From Brachionus plicatilis (Eukaryota; Rotifera; Eurotatoria; Ploima; Brachionidae): a DNA stretch of 64,000 bases. The stretch is from assembly GCA_010279815.1 (NCBI GenBank), contig QEOQ01000544.1, positions 62,001 to 126,000 of the forward strand, given 5' to 3'. The notes beneath the pieces were generated by a model. That model saw nothing but the letters and a program-made list of their open reading frames with translations, searched no databases and had not been told where the DNA came from. The position numbers and the translations under genes were made by a program. Shown in pieces: positions 34,082-47,094 of this stretch (its first letter is position 1; each line of letters begins with the position of its first letter).

Positions 34082-37000
34082 AGCAAAATAGGATGTTAAA
34101 ACAACAAAATAATCAAATAAGCCTTAGTTTGTAAGGATGAACGCTTTTGAGCGTTAGTTTAGATAGAAATATCTATACTGCAGATATTACCACTACTAAA
34201 TAATGTTCCATGTTTAAAATAATTATGCTATTAAATCTATTAAAAAGTATATTTTTTTAATAACTAATTTTTTTAGTAAAAGATAATGTTATTTTTCAAC
34301 TAAAAACTTAAATTAAAAAATCGTCAGTAAAATTATCTGAATCTTCATTTGTTAATGTTTTATTTGAATTAGAGTTTATTAACAACAAAATTAATCAGCT
34401 TAATTTTTGTTTAATTATTTCAAGACATTAAATAAATAAATAAATTAGACATGATTGATTGCAAAATCAAATCAAAATAATCACTATCACATTTTGAAAA
34501 TTTTTTGTGCGAATTTTAATATCTAATTTTCCTTAAATTCAATTTTCTTCTTATCAAATTTCTTAACTAATAATAATAAAATGTAAACAACAGTAATTCT
34601 ATATTAAAAAATTAATGTATTTAATTAGTTTATCAATTAAAAATATCTAATTAAAAAATATGATCGTTGAATGATTTTTCGACTGAAAAAATACTAAAAA
34701 ACGGCTAGAAAAAATTAAAATTCTATTCATTCTGAATTAAAATTTATTTTTAATATTTATGTTTGTTCTTTATCTAAAATAAAAATATTTTAATTGTTAT
34801 ATAAGGGAAAAAGTTAAGAGTTTTATGCAGCGTTATTATGTCCTAACAAATCGAGTTGTTAATGTTTCGAATAACCCACCTCAGGACATAGTTAGAAAAT
34901 ACTTTTATAGCTAAATTGGATGGATGGCTAGACATACATAAAAAATAAAGTCTCGAGTTGTATTATTATAAAGAAAAAGTAAAAAAAATTAAAAAACATG
35001 ATGAAATATATAAAATTTTTTGTTTTTTTTTTTAAAGAAATTCTAAATGCTGTTTACATTCAATAAGAAAACATTTATTGCTTAATTCCATAGTTGAGCT
35101 TAACCCTCCATAGGGTCGCAGTATTTAGTTACTATTACTACTATTACAGTTAGTAGTTCATGGAAACTTTAAGCTCTCAAATATTAGTTTTTTTAGAGTT
35201 GTTTAAAAGTCCCAAAAAAAAGTCCAAGTCCGGACTTAGACTTAACTTGAGACTTGTGACTTTTAAGCAACTCTGTTTTTTTTCCAAATAAAGTTTTTTA
35301 ATGAAATGAAAATTTTGCAAATTTTATTAAATTAAATAACTATAAAATGAAAATCGAAGGTTTATAATAAGGGCACATAGAAAATTTATTTATTAAATTT
35401 ATCTAATAAAATACTAAAGATTAATTACTCCAAATTATTTACCCTATTAATCTTTATATTTACTTTACATTATGAGATTGTAAATATCGCCAATCAATTG
35501 TATATGTGTCATTGTTAATTTTAATAAAAAACATAGTTGTTTAAAAGTCACAAGTCTCAAGTCAAGTCCAAGTCCAGACTTTTTTTTTCTTTTTTTTTCC
35601 AAAGTCGAAGTCCAGACCTTTTTTTTTTAAATTTTCATTCAAAAGTCGAAGTCCAGTCTTTAAAATTTTGAATACTCAAGAAGAAATTTATGCTAAAATT
35701 GCAACAAAATTCTGATATATGGCAAATCTATTGCATAAGACAACCTAAGAGTATATAAATTTTTTGATATTATGGATGTTCCAGTTTTTTCAATTTACAG
35801 AACTTGTGAGAACTTAAACTTTGACATTTTAAATATTTTCTTTTTTTTTCCTATACAAAAAATCACAATTCAAATAGCGTAAGTATTTGTTTTTTAACGT
35901 CGCACTAATAACCCGAGAATTTGTCATCAGAAGTTTTAAGTACCTCTAATAATTTGACAAGTGATCATCATACATGTGGTCAAAGTAAATTAATTGCGTC
36001 GCAAGAAGGATCATGTATCGACAATTCATAAAATTTATCATGGATGTCCTATTAAATAACAATTTGAATTAATGCATTCAAAATTATCGACTCTAATTTG
36101 ATAGAAATACTCTTTTTTTACGAATTCGTGTAACTTAGCCTAATAACAAAACAAAAATTTATAAATTAATTAAACTGTGACCTTGTATAATTGCAAAAGC
36201 TTAATAATAATTATGCTTAATTTTCTTTGATATTATTTCTATCAATTAGAAATTTTTAATTCATGATTTAAAAGAGTTTAATTGCAGCAATTTATTAAAA
36301 TTGCTTTCAAAAGTATTTCCCGAAATACTGAAAAAATTTATCTAATTTTATTTAAAGTTATTTAATTTTGTCAAAAAAAACTTTTGGTAAAAATGTCGAT
36401 TAAAACTGACATTTTTTCGTGTTTTTTTTAAAAATATTAAAAAAAATAAAAAAAATGGCTAAAACACACAACAAGAAAAAAAGTTTAAGCAATTTCACTT
36501 ACCTTAATTTGTAGCTATTTTGTAAAAAATTTAACTAAATTTGACAAAATTGAGTGACGATTCAAATTATACTGAAATTTCATTTTCTAAATAAAGAAAT
36601 CATTTTGAATTTTCATTTAAATTAAAAAAATATTTGAATTAAATTTTATTTAATTCTTTTTATATTATATATGATTTTGATTTGTATTAAAAAACAGCAA
36701 ATGTTCTTAATAAGTTTGATATTTACAGGAAGCTCTTTGAAGTTCCTTTGCTCTCTGGGAAGCTAATGAAGAAATGAATTTTTAATATTCTGTTTGACTT
36801 GAAGAAGTAATTAATAAGAACAATCAGAAATTGCAGAGTTTGGTTGAAACTTTTAATGTTTGAACACATAGATTTTGTTTTATTCAAGAATAGCAGAAAT
36901 AGAATTTAATAATGAAAAATAGAAATCAAAAGGACAAATTTCTGTTGAACTATTAATTTAAATTTTTTAAAAGTTATAAAACATAATTTCAGAATTATTA

Positions 37001-38062
37001 AGAAAAAAAAAAGGACCATAGACTAGTACTAGGCCTTCAGTTCACTCTTTCAAGCTTCAATAAATTTATGTTCAATGAAATTTTCAAATAAAAAAGTATT
37101 GAATTTAAATGTAATCTAATTTGCCTCTTATTTTAATTTTTATTTTAATCAAAAAACAAAATAATTATGGTTCATTTTATTTTAAGTCTAAGGTTAATAT
37201 TTAAAAAAATTATAAACAGTAAATTAACTCAAGTTATAAAAAATTTGATTGAAATATAAAAAAAACATTTTTTTAAATTTTTTTAAGCTTAAAAGAAAAA
37301 ATGTATAAAATTTTTTTAATAGATTTTTGATTATTCAAAAAATACATTGGATTTATTTAATTCAAAATAAGTATACCAAAGGTTGATTAACTGATTTTTC
37401 CTTAAAATAAACTCGTCTGTCACAGAAAATTATTTATTTTTAAAATTTATGCAATTTAAATTTTTATGTTAACCAACCTTTAGACCATCAGAGTCTAAAA
37501 AAAAATCATTAAATGCATTCGTCTTGAAATTGTTGAATAATCGAATTTTGGTTAAAAAAATTTTGGCTAGCCACTAATTTAAGCCAACATCACTAGTTGA
37601 TTGCTATGCAAGCAATGTTTGGCAACATTTAAATGATGCAACTAATAATTTTATTCATTAAAAAAATAAAAAAAATTTGATTTAACTAGTTTATTGATTT
37701 TAATATTATTTTATTTTATCCCACTCTATTCACAATTAATACATTCATGTAATAAATTATCTATTGGACATTCTTTGTTTTTTTTTTCTATGTGCTGACG
37801 TTCATGTTTAGGCTAAAGTAAATTCTACGTTCTTTTTGCTGTTTCAATCAAAAAAAGGAACCAACAGTGCACAATATCAGCGTTGAAAGATAATCGAACA
37901 TTAGATCAGATAAGGATTTTCTTTAAGACCCTTGGCCAAAAATCATCAAGACTTCTATAACCATTGTTAGATAGACTTCATTAAGAGTATCCAGTAGTTA
38001 TATGGAGTCTTTATTAAAAAAAGATATCAAATCTTAGAAAAAAGTAAAATTATTATTTTAAA
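34082..38062. other. Gene-free AT-rich stretch
   Basis: No gene supported across about 4 kb. The recognisable content is the aagtcaagtc-type repeats at 35194-35665 (separate entry). A few slightly less AT-rich patches (about 36720-36790, 37790-38010) show no coding pattern I can name. Confidence 0.5.
35194..35665. repeat. aagtcaagtc-family repeats with agagttg ends
   Basis: An 81-base palindrome (35194-35274) begins agagttgtttaaaagtc and ends gacttttaagcaactctg, with 'caagtccggacttagactt' inside. From 35537 the same end sequence, agttgtttaaaagtc, begins again, followed by acaagtctcaagtcaagtcc and several 'aaagtcgaagtccag' units. The end gacttttaaacaactctg at 57695-57712 belongs to the same family. 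CAGAGTTG-like ends would suit hAT MITEs; target duplications are unclear. Confidence 0.55.
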
Positions 38063-38150
38063 TATAATAATAATAATAATAATATATATAAGCTACAGCA
38101 AGACTAGCTTGCAGAGGTGGCCTACTAGGAGGTCACCCATGGTAGCTCCT
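38063..38150 (-). mobile_element. (ATT)n-tailed LINE/SINE 3' end, copy 2
   Basis: A (taa)n run then agctacagcaagactagctt, gcagaggtggcctactagga and ggtcacccatggtagctcc, parallel to the copy at 9031-9115 at roughly 80% identity. On the minus strand it ends ...GCTGTAGCTT(ATT)n. A separate (att)n microsatellite follows at about 38180-38207. Confidence 0.6.
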
Positions 38151-41100
38151 TGCACATAACATATAGAAAGTACATTTTTACTATTATTATTATTATTATT
38201 ATTTATTAAAATTAAAGTCCCATGGACAAGTATAGAAAAAAGAAAAAAAAGTAGAATATAAAAAGTTATTATAAAAAATTATTCTTAAAAATTTCATAAT
38301 TTACGAAAAAAAAATTAAATTAAATTTTAATTACAAGAATAAAAAAATCCGATTCAAACCGTATTAAGCTAAACTTCTGATATGCGCACTTTTGGTGACA
38401 AATTATTTTTTTATTTATTTGAATGAATTAAGCATCATAGACACAAAAAAGAGAGATTAGAAAAATTTAATTAAGCTTGACTGATCCTTGATCATTACCA
38501 TTTTTTATTTAATTTTACCGTAAAATTACATAATTTTTTCATTTTTTAAATTACATAATTTTTTCAATTAAGTCTAAAAAGAATTAGTCAAAAATCCACT
38601 TTTACAATTTGCGTAAATTGAACAAAAAATCTTATGTCAAATCAATACTGTAGCTTTGCCTTGTGTCTTATTCTACCAGAAAAACTCACTTAGTCCATAA
38701 TTTTCATTGAAATCTTCTCTCAGTAAAATAAAAAGTATAAATTTAAAATCATTTATTATACTCTTCTAATCTTTGATTTTCGATTAAAAATTTCAACAAA
38801 TATCATTCTAATACTGAATTGAAACTTGAAAATAACTAATAAATAAATTAAATAAATCATTATTTAATTTATTTATTCATTAATCTGTATCGAGATAAGC
38901 TTCTTCAGATTAAAAAAAAATATCAATAAAAAATTGAAAAAATTTAAATAAATTAAAAAAAAGGGTTATGTGAAATTCAGTACAAAATGATAAAAAGTTG
39001 CATCAAATATCAAGGCCTGCAAAACTCTGCAAATTTAGCAGAAATTGGATTTCAATACATTCGAGCGTAGTGCATTTTGCAAAGATTTTGCACATCATTA
39101 GCGGACTTTGACAGTTGGTGCAACTTTGAATGTTGTAACATGTTGATTTCACGGAACAAATTATAAACTTTTAGAAAAAAATTATTCAAATTCTTATCAT
39201 TTTGTTCTGTTCTTTTGTTTTGTTCTTTTGTTCTGAATTTCACAAAACCAAAAAATGTTAGAGAGAACAGATAAACTAAATAAATGAAAAATGCTACATG
39301 CTTAAGTACTGGAAGCTTCAGAAAAATAGAAGAAAAAGTAAGGCATCAATAAGAAATATTAGAGTCGTTTAAATGGTTTATTTACCTAAAATAATCTTAT
39401 GAAAAATTAGAATAGCATAACTTTAGTTACTACTTTATATTTATAAAAAATTAATGGAACGCAATTTTATTTTTGAACCATCTAACATGAACACGAATCT
39501 GATATTTAAAAATTATTTATTTATTTGTTTATCTGTACCGAAAAAATAAAGCTTTTAAAAGGAAAACGGAAAAGAAAAAAATGTGTTTCGCAATATTTTA
39601 ATACAATACTAACGCCCATTTAATATTTTTTTTGATACCTCCTAATTGGCATGATTGACAAATATTATTTTCTAAGATTAGCTTAAATAAAAAAAAAACC
39701 AATTAATTTCGGATGTTTCCAAAATTTTTTTCAATTTTTAGTTTAATACTCTTGATTGATAAAATAAAAAATGAGTTAAGTAATTTAAAAAAAAACTATC
39801 AATTTGTAGAAAAATTTGCCAAAAAATTTGTTTTTTGGCAAAAAAAAAATTATCAAAATTAGCGAATTTTAAAATAATATTGATTATTTTGAAAATAGTT
39901 TTTTAATATCTTTTAAGAATATTTTTTAATTATAAAACTTGTCAATTAAAATCTTCAAATGTTTTTAATAAATTTAATTTTGGTGATGATTGAAAGCTTT
40001 TTGGAAATCAATGTTTTGCAATTTTTTTTTACCTCGAGAGAGAAATAAAGATAAAAAACAGCTTTTTTAACAATTCTTTTTATTTCCTGCGTAATTTGAT
40101 CTAAAAAAACGCAGTTTATTTTAGCGTTTATTGTTTATTTATTTTTGCGAAAATAGTCACGCGTTTTAAAAAATTAAAAAAAGCAAAAAATGCTTTTAAA
40201 ACCCATACAATGTTTATCTGTTTTTGTTCTCTGATGACATAAGTCAAAATTTTAAATAATGATCAAAATATTAAAAATTTAACATTAAAATCATTAAATA
40301 ATTTTTGGCTGACTGGTGATTGGTGCTTCTAGTCAGATATTGAATCCTCGAGGATTGCTTATCAAAATGTATTGAATATGGCATGCTTTTATCCTTATTT
40401 TAAAATCGCAAATGCATAAAAAAATTTAAATACAGAGTTTTTTTCATAAGAGGATATGTAAATTCACGTGACTTTACTCATATTAAATAGGGTTTATGAC
40501 ATTATGTGACTAGTTGGTGACCTATTATGTAATCAGAGAATCCAATTGAAATAGGTAATCATGGCTGGTCACCTATGAAGTGACGTCACTTAATAGGTTT
40601 CAAGAAATAATTTTAGGAAAGAAAAATGCTCAAAAATCGTAAATATTTCGAAGATTTTCAATATATAATTTTTCAAAAAAAATTTACAAAAAAAATCGTA
40701 AATCTTGCAAAAAAAAATTTATTTACGCAAATTCTTGAAAATTTTTGATCGCGTATTTTAAGGTCCCTTTTAATAAGTGACCAAACAACTAATTAAATAT
40801 GGTCTTAATAATAATTAATATTTTGTCAAATTGAAAAAAAAAATTTTATGAAAATTTAATAAATAAATGTCAAATTTATTTAAAAAAATTTTTTTTTCTA
40901 AAAATATTTAATTTAAAAAAATTTTTTTTTGGTTGGTTTAAAAATTTATTCAAAAAATTAATGAAAAAAAATAATTTAAATTCCAGATTTAGCTTCCATT
41001 AAATACAAGAATTTTGAAAATCTAAATGGATATAATTTTGAAGAAGAAAATAATTTTAATTCTAATCAAGTCTAGCCTTCTTTAAAGAAAAAACAAAAAA

Positions 41101-41635
41101 AATTTTAAATTGTGAGGCCTCAAGCCTCAATTTTTTTCAAGAGTTATTAGTGTAAACCATAATTGACTATCCAACTTTTTTCTGAGACCCTATTCCTTCA
41201 GATTTAATTCCATTTTGATTATATAAAACTTTTATATAATCAAAGTTTGACTGATCATTAACAGACGTTTAGTCTTAAATAGTTAATTTAAATTTAGATT
41301 AAATTTTCAGTCATTCATAAGAGAAACAGACATTTTGAGTCTGAAAATAATGTGAAACCAATATTGTTACTTTCATATCAGAAATTCGAAAAAATGAAAT
41401 TAATGATAAAATTTCATGCTTTAAAATAATCTTTAAAAAAATCTTTTAACGCTAGATGATCCAAAATCCTAGGCAGCCAGTTTAGGACTAGTAGTAGTAA
41501 AATTGCTATAGGGATAAATTCAGAGCACTGAGGCCAGAAAAAATCATGTTATAACATTCAAAAATCTTTTAACTAGACACTTTTATCCAATTCCAATACT
41601 ATTTTTTTCTAAAAAAAAAAATTATTTTCTTTCTC
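38151..41635. other. Gene-free AT-rich stretch
   Basis: No gene recognised. There are fragments of the 'tttatttgtttatctgtatcgag' block at about 38868-38910 and 39510-39535, shared with the hAT-like MITE at 9743. Around 40455-40620 ggtgacctatta-type motifs occur in both orientations. Confidence 0.5.
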
Positions 41636-41990
41636 GGTAAAAAATTCCAATAGTTTATCTACCCGATTTTTAAAAAATATTGATGTCGACTGTTTTTTGA
41701 GTCGTTGAGTCATGTGCAGTATCCATCCGTTCTGTTTATAAAGAAATATCCTTCAAACTAGGATTTTTCTCTTTTAAAAGTAAAATGATTTACTTTTATT
41801 TACTCTACTTAATTATCAAGCTTCTTGAAGCACCGAACTCATGATATTCCATGAGTAACTAATTGGACAAAGATGAGTTCATGTGGGTCCCATTTTTTGG
41901 CAAAATTGAGATGAATTACATCGGATGGTTGCCTACTGCTCCTGACGTCAGTTAAATAGTGACCGGTTTCAAGGAAGTTGGCTACACAAA
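41636..41990 (-). mobile_element. Probable LINE ORF2 C-terminal remnant
   Basis: Minus-strand frames, shifting once or twice, contain KREKSSFEGYFFINRTDGY and then DINIFKNRVDKLLEFF. An FFxNR block followed by VDxNxFKxRxDK is the usual order at the end of CR1/Jockey-like ORF2, and the less AT-rich composition fits. Frameshifts and a weak match keep this tentative. Confidence 0.35.
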
Positions 41991-42283
41991 TTAAAAAAAA
42001 AAATAATTTTTTAACTACTTACTCTTAAAGATTAACACCAAAATTATTAGTTTTATCTACTAAGTTCAAAAAATCTCATAATTTACATGATTAGTATACA
42101 TTTTTAATTATTATTTTACAGATTCTCAAAGCTCTTTTTCTAAAGTACAAATGAAGCATTTATTTGTTATTAAAAAATAAGTTGTGGCTATAATCAAAAT
42201 TTGAGTTAAAAATTTTTGCACAAAAGTTTAGACGCACATCATTAATCTCTAATTAAAAATCAATTAATAGAATCAAAAGATTA

Positions 42284-42390
42284 AAATGGTGTAAAGAAAG
42301 ATTGAATTGGACACTAGATTTGTAGTACCAGCTCTACAAGGTGGTGGTCGTTCCGCAGGAATATTGAATGCATCAGCAATAAAGGTACAT
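42284..42390 (+). pseudogene. Tc1/mariner transposase scrap
   Basis: KWCKERLNWTLD (42284-42319) is directly followed, in another frame, by VVPALQGGGRSAGIL. In Tc1 transposases the first block precedes the first catalytic Asp and the GGGSVGIWG block lies some 40-50 residues later, so an internal deletion has removed the first Asp. Similar blocks (LKWCKEQKRLTF, LQNGGGSVGIRG) occur in the Tc1 copy at 58904. Confidence 0.6.
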
Positions 42391-42634
42391 GATGCTGTCG
42401 TATATGTCGTATATTATTCTTCTCTCAAAAATGTAAAAATGTAAAAATATAAAAATGTACAATAAATAACATTTTGCCAAAAGAAATAGATAGTATTTGT
42501 AAAAAGTGTGATTGACCATGGATTTTTATAAGGCCTAAGAAAAGACTAAACTTTATCAATTTACTATTTTTATTCAATTAATTTAATAATTTAAATAAAT
42601 TTGAACATAAAATATATGATTTATTCTTTAACTA

Positions 42635-43080
42635 TCATAACGAGTCAAAATGACTCGTTTTGGTGCTTCTAGTAGTCTGAAATTTTAGTGCTTCTACTGT
42701 AAAAGACTCAAAAAGAAAATAAATATTATCTCCAGTGCATCTATGTTTTCTAAATCCTGATTGCTCATGAATTAGTAATTTATTGTTTTCAAGAAAATTA
42801 TAAATTCTAGTGTAAAAAATACGTTCAAGTAGCTTTCCAAGGCAACTTTTATTACTAATAGGACGATAGTTATTAGGGTCTTGAGTGAGATAATATTTCT
42901 TAGGGATCATGGTTATACTTGCTATTTTCCAGGATTTTGGGACTTGGCCTAGTTCCCAACTCATGTTAAAGAGTTAACTCATTTCATCTGGATACGTTCT
43001 AGACCAGAACCCGCTAGTTATTTTAGTTTTTTTTAAGGCATTTGTAATTTTTAATGGAGTGATAGGCTCGTTTAAATTAT
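42635..43080 (-). mobile_element. LINE reverse-transcriptase fragment
   Basis: The minus strand reads LNEPITPLKITNALKKTK, SGFWSRTYPDEMS, then in another frame MSWELGQVPKSWKIASITM, IPKKYYLTQDPNNYRPIS, CLGKLLERIFYTRIYNFLEN, and LIHEQSGFRKHRCTGDNI. These are RT blocks 1-3 of a Jockey/CR1-type LINE, up to but not including the catalytic Asp blocks. One stop/frame change occurs near 42970. At the left end there is a hairpin, aacgagtca-aaa-tgactcgtt (42640-42660). Confidence 0.8.
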
Positions 43081-44779
43081 TTTGTAACTATTTTTTAAGA
43101 AATCTAAGATATTTAAGATATGTTATTAAAATATTTAAGATATCAGTGATTTTTTTATTTAAATATGTCTAACTTTATACAATGGGTTTATATGAAGTGA
43201 ATAAGATAGGAAGTAAGATTCTAAATTAAAATAAAAAATTATCTTCTACTCTTATTTTTTCGGCATTTTGCAGGCATTTAAAAGATATCTCGCGTTCTTT
43301 TAAAATATTACTTTTCTAAACAAATTATACAGCTTTGTTTTAGCGCAGCTGTTAAGCAGCGTTGGAAATTTTTTATTAGTAAGTGGGCTTTTATAAAAAA
43401 ATCTGTAATTTTAGATTGGGCTTTTAGTATTTTATTTCTAAAATTGTACAAAAAATTTTCAAAAAATTTGAGATAAAAAAATATTGGAAACTAAAATAGC
43501 TAATTAAGCAATTTTAGACATGGATTATAACGCGAAATAAAAATTACATAGTATAAGCTCATAAGCTTGTATTATTTCAATTTTTTAATCCTATTAGACT
43601 ATATGATCAATTAAAAAAAAACAAAGACTGATAATAGTTTAAAATTTATATTATATTTGATAATTAAAAGATTTGTTAAAGGGGTTAAAGTGAAAATGAA
43701 ATTTTAAAAAAATTGGTGTTGTAAGGCAAACAAAAAACAAAAAATTTATTTTTTGACTGGGTAATAAATCGATAAAATTTAACACCTTTTTTTAATAATG
43801 ATTTTTGAGCATGATCTTTAAAATTTGATCACAAAGTTGAATTTACGAGAAATTCTTAATTAATTCTACAATTTTATTTTATTTGAGTAAATTCCCTCAA
43901 ATTCTTTTGAAGTTCAATAAAAAAATGAAATGCTTAAAAATATCTCGTAAATTTATTATATAAAATGATTTTTTAATTATCTTTGTAGATTATCTCTGTT
44001 TATTTTCAGATTAACTTCTGTTAATTATATAAAAGTAATATAAAGAAACACGTAAATAGAAAAACTAAAAGAAATCTTGTTTATCGCTTAAAATTTAAAA
44101 ACTTAAATATGAAAATTCTTATTGTATAAGAAAATAATTAGTTTGACTGTGTAACAAATTCTAAAGAAATTATAATCATCTTTCCTAACAAGTTAAATTA
44201 ATTGAATCCTACTGACATACAGTTAATATTAAAAAAAATAATCAAATATTTTTTTTTATTTTTATCTTAATGTTAAGTAAAGAGATCAATTCTTAAAATA
44301 TTATAGCTCTTCTATTGAAAATTTTTAATTTGAAAATAATAATAAGATTTAGAGGAAAAGGCGTGTTAAATGAATTATTGAATTAAAATTTGTACTAAAT
44401 CTCCAAGGATTGCGATAAAATTTGAAAACTAAAGAATTTTTTTATCAAATTTTTCACCATAAATTTTTTCTAATAAAAATAAGCATCTTTTATAATTATT
44501 TTAATTGAAACATACTTAAGATATAGACCATTGCTGCTAGTGCTTGGTTATTAATTATATGACATAAAATAAATTAGAAAAAACAGATGAACGATTTTTT
44601 AGGAATATTTATTTAAACTGTGAAATGTCAAATAACCAGTATTTAAAAACAGATATATTATTTAAAATTACAAATAACTATAAAATAAAAATTCAAGCCA
44701 AACAATCAAAAATATTAAATTTCTGATTTGAAATTCTTCCATCATGTACCTTAAAAAATCAATCAATATAAAAAAAATA
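43081..44779. other. Gene-free AT-rich stretch
   Basis: No gene or element recognised; low-complexity A/T tracts throughout. Confidence 0.5.
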
Positions 44780-45118
44780 CCGTAAACTCTCGACCAATAC
44801 TCTTGGAACAATGTCAAAATTTGGGTTTACTTTATACGGAACTAATACCATCGAAGCCATGTTATAAAATTTTTTTATTTTTTTTAAATAAACCTTGACT
44901 TCTGAATTTAAACTAAGAGGAAACGCAAAAATTTCAAGAAATTCGAAATTATTCTAAGAATAAAAATTAACTTTTGCGCTTACTCTTTGTTTAAATTCAG
45001 GAGTCAAGGTTTATTTTAAAAAAAATGAAAAATTTACATTGCTTCGATGGTATTAGTTCCATATAAAATCAACCCAAATTTTGAATTTTTTCCAAGAGCA
45101 CTGGTCGAGAGTTAACGG
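44780..45118. mobile_element. 339-bp foldback MITE with TA duplication
   Basis: The ends CCGTAAACTCTCGACCAA and, inverted, CCGTTAACTCTCGACCAG enclose arms of about 150 bases. These share ctcttggaa, ggtattagttcc, aaccttgactcctgaattta-type blocks and a central 'ttgcgtttcc/gcgcttactc' region. A TA lies immediately outside each end (44778-44779, 45119-45120), as for Tc1/mariner insertions. No coding sequence. Confidence 0.75.
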
Positions 45119-45589
45119 TACCAAAATTAATTAGATCAATAAAATGCCCGAAAATTTTTTGAGCTCTTTATTATTTTATAAAAATGACAATATTTTTTAA
45201 TAATCGTAAATGAATTTTACACAAAGCTTTAATGTATAATATTTGACTAGTTTACTTTTATTTGTTTTCAGTAGAATTATTAAAATATTTATCATATCTT
45301 ACACTTTAAACTATTTTTATTTCATTAAATTTTAATTGAGATGTACTTTTTTTATTTAAATGAATTTTTATTAAAATAGCGGTAAGCTTATTAAATTAGA
45401 GGTATCTAATTTTGTTCGCCTTAAATAAACGCTGTAAGAACATTAAAAACATTCTAGTTTAAGTTTTAAATCTTTTATCCTAAATTGAATTTAAACCTAG
45501 ATCTTTAGTTTAAAAATATAATTTTAAATATTTAACTTGATGTTATTTATTATGTTTCTCGAAAGTCAAATAGAAAAATTTTCGAAACT
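45119..45589. other. Gene-free spacer
   Basis: AT-rich spacer between a MITE and a transposase remnant. No gene, repeat or site recognised. Confidence 0.5.
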
Positions 45590-46003
45590 TTAGTAGGAAA
45601 AGTTTTTATTCAGACTATTTCAAGATGGATAAGAGAGCACAATTAATTTGGTAAAATTGAACATTCTGTTTCACCAGGAAGAACAAGTTCTAGTCTAAAT
45701 CATGTTAACAAAAGGAAAACTAAATTTCTTTTAAGCTCAAGATCAATTCATTGCGCCAGGTCTCACAAAAATAAAAAATGTCTCTTGGTTCGGCTAGCAG
45801 CATATAAAAAAACAAAATTTTTAATTTTTTTTTTCTGAGTTTAAATCGAAATTTCTGAAAAGGCTAATAATAAACGAAAAGTACCAGTTTTGTCTGAATA
45901 GCAACAGATAAACGCTTAAGATTAGCGCAAAATTGGCGAAAAAATCAGGCTTTAGTTTATAAGAATTTACCTATTATGTTTTCCGACGTAAAGATTTGAG
46001 AGA
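45590..46003 (+). pseudogene. Degraded Tc1/mariner-like transposase
   Basis: Around 45609-45700 the frame reads IQTISRWIREHN, FGKIEHSVSPGRTSSS, resembling the helix-turn-helix and GRP hinge of Tc1-like transposases. After stops and frame changes, RLRLAQNWRKNQ and LPIMFSDV (about 45915-45995) resemble the block leading to the first catalytic Asp (FSDE). Nothing recognisable follows; the catalytic C-terminal half is missing. Confidence 0.45.
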
Positions 46004-46004
46004 A

Positions 46005-46400
46005 AAGTCAAAGTCAAGGACTTAAATTTTTTTTTTTTTTAAAGTTAAGTCACTTAGCTTAAATTTATTTAGAATACTTTCTTTTTATTATAATAAATTT
46101 AAATTAAAAAAATTGCTTAATAATCAGTTTATTTTTTTTCTAACAATTCAATCTAGATTGTTTACTGTTAGTTAATCAACAACATTATTATGCAGCAACT
46201 TTGAATTATTAGTTAGTTAGTTTATATTTAGGAAAAAAATAAACTGATTATTAAGCGATTTTTTTTAAATTAAAATTTATTATATTAAAGAAAACATCTT
46301 GAATAAATTCAAGTTAAATGACTTAACTTGAAAAAAAAAATATCTTTAGACATTGACTTCACTTAAAAATGACTTAAATTTTTGACTTACGCACTAGTCT
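46005..46400. repeat. aagtcaagtc-family foldback
   Basis: Arms of about 150 bases pair around base 46190. 'aagtcaaagtcaaggactta' on the left faces 'gacttcacttaaaaatgact' on the right, and 'ttgcttaataatcagtttatt' faces 'aaactgattattaagcgatt'. The right end is gcactagtctg. It belongs with the other aagtcaagtc elements. No target duplication could be fixed. Confidence 0.65.
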
Positions 46401-46528
46401 GATTAGAAGTCATTAAATTATTAATAAATAAAAAAGGGAATATTATTTCAGCACAATCAATTTCTGATTAGAACAATGAAAAAAACATCAACACAAAAAA
46501 TTATATTCAAAAAAAAAACATTTAACAC

Positions 46529-47064
46529 AAAAAAATTGTGTTTGAAAATAATTCTTAAAGGAATTTTTTTTTCAACACAAAAATATTTATAAAAAAATTA
46601 ATTTTTTTTTAATTTTAAATTTTATTTAATGATATTTATAAGTGGAAGTTAGGTAAATAAAGTAAATTTCGAAGCTTTAAGAAAAGAAATTAAAAAAATT
46701 AGTCTCTAGAAAACCATTTTCCCGCATTTTTTGCTCTACCTCTTTTAGGTTTATTGACAAATTGGTCCTTTTTTTTTTTAAATTCTTTTAATGCCAATAA
46801 ATGTGGACAATATTCTAATTAAGTGAAAAACTTTCAAGAACATTTCTTTCTGTTAAGCTCAACCTTATAACAGTTTCAATAAATTTTTTTAAAATTTTCT
46901 CATCAAGCCATTAATTTTTGTGTTGAATGCATTTATTTTATTTTTAATTTTTGTGCTAATTATTTTTTTCAAATTTTAATTTTTGTGTTGAGAAGAAATC
47001 ATTTTGTGCTGATCGTTTTGAAATTGTGTTGAATGGTTATTTTTTGTGTTGAAAAGGTAGACCC
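46529..47064 (-). mobile_element. TTCAACACAAAA-repeat MITE, copy B
   Basis: Reverse-oriented copy of the element at 13437-13976, ending ggtagaccc at 47064 (the gggtctacc terminus). It shares with copy A the iterated ttgtgttga units and long unique blocks ('ctcatcaagccattaat', 'ctaaaagaggtagagca'-type). The other end is less certain because further cacaaaaa units extend to about 46450. It stops about 30 bases beyond the poly(A) signal of the innexin gene. Confidence 0.7.
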
Positions 47065-47094
47065 AATAAAAAAGACAAATTAAAACAAATATAT

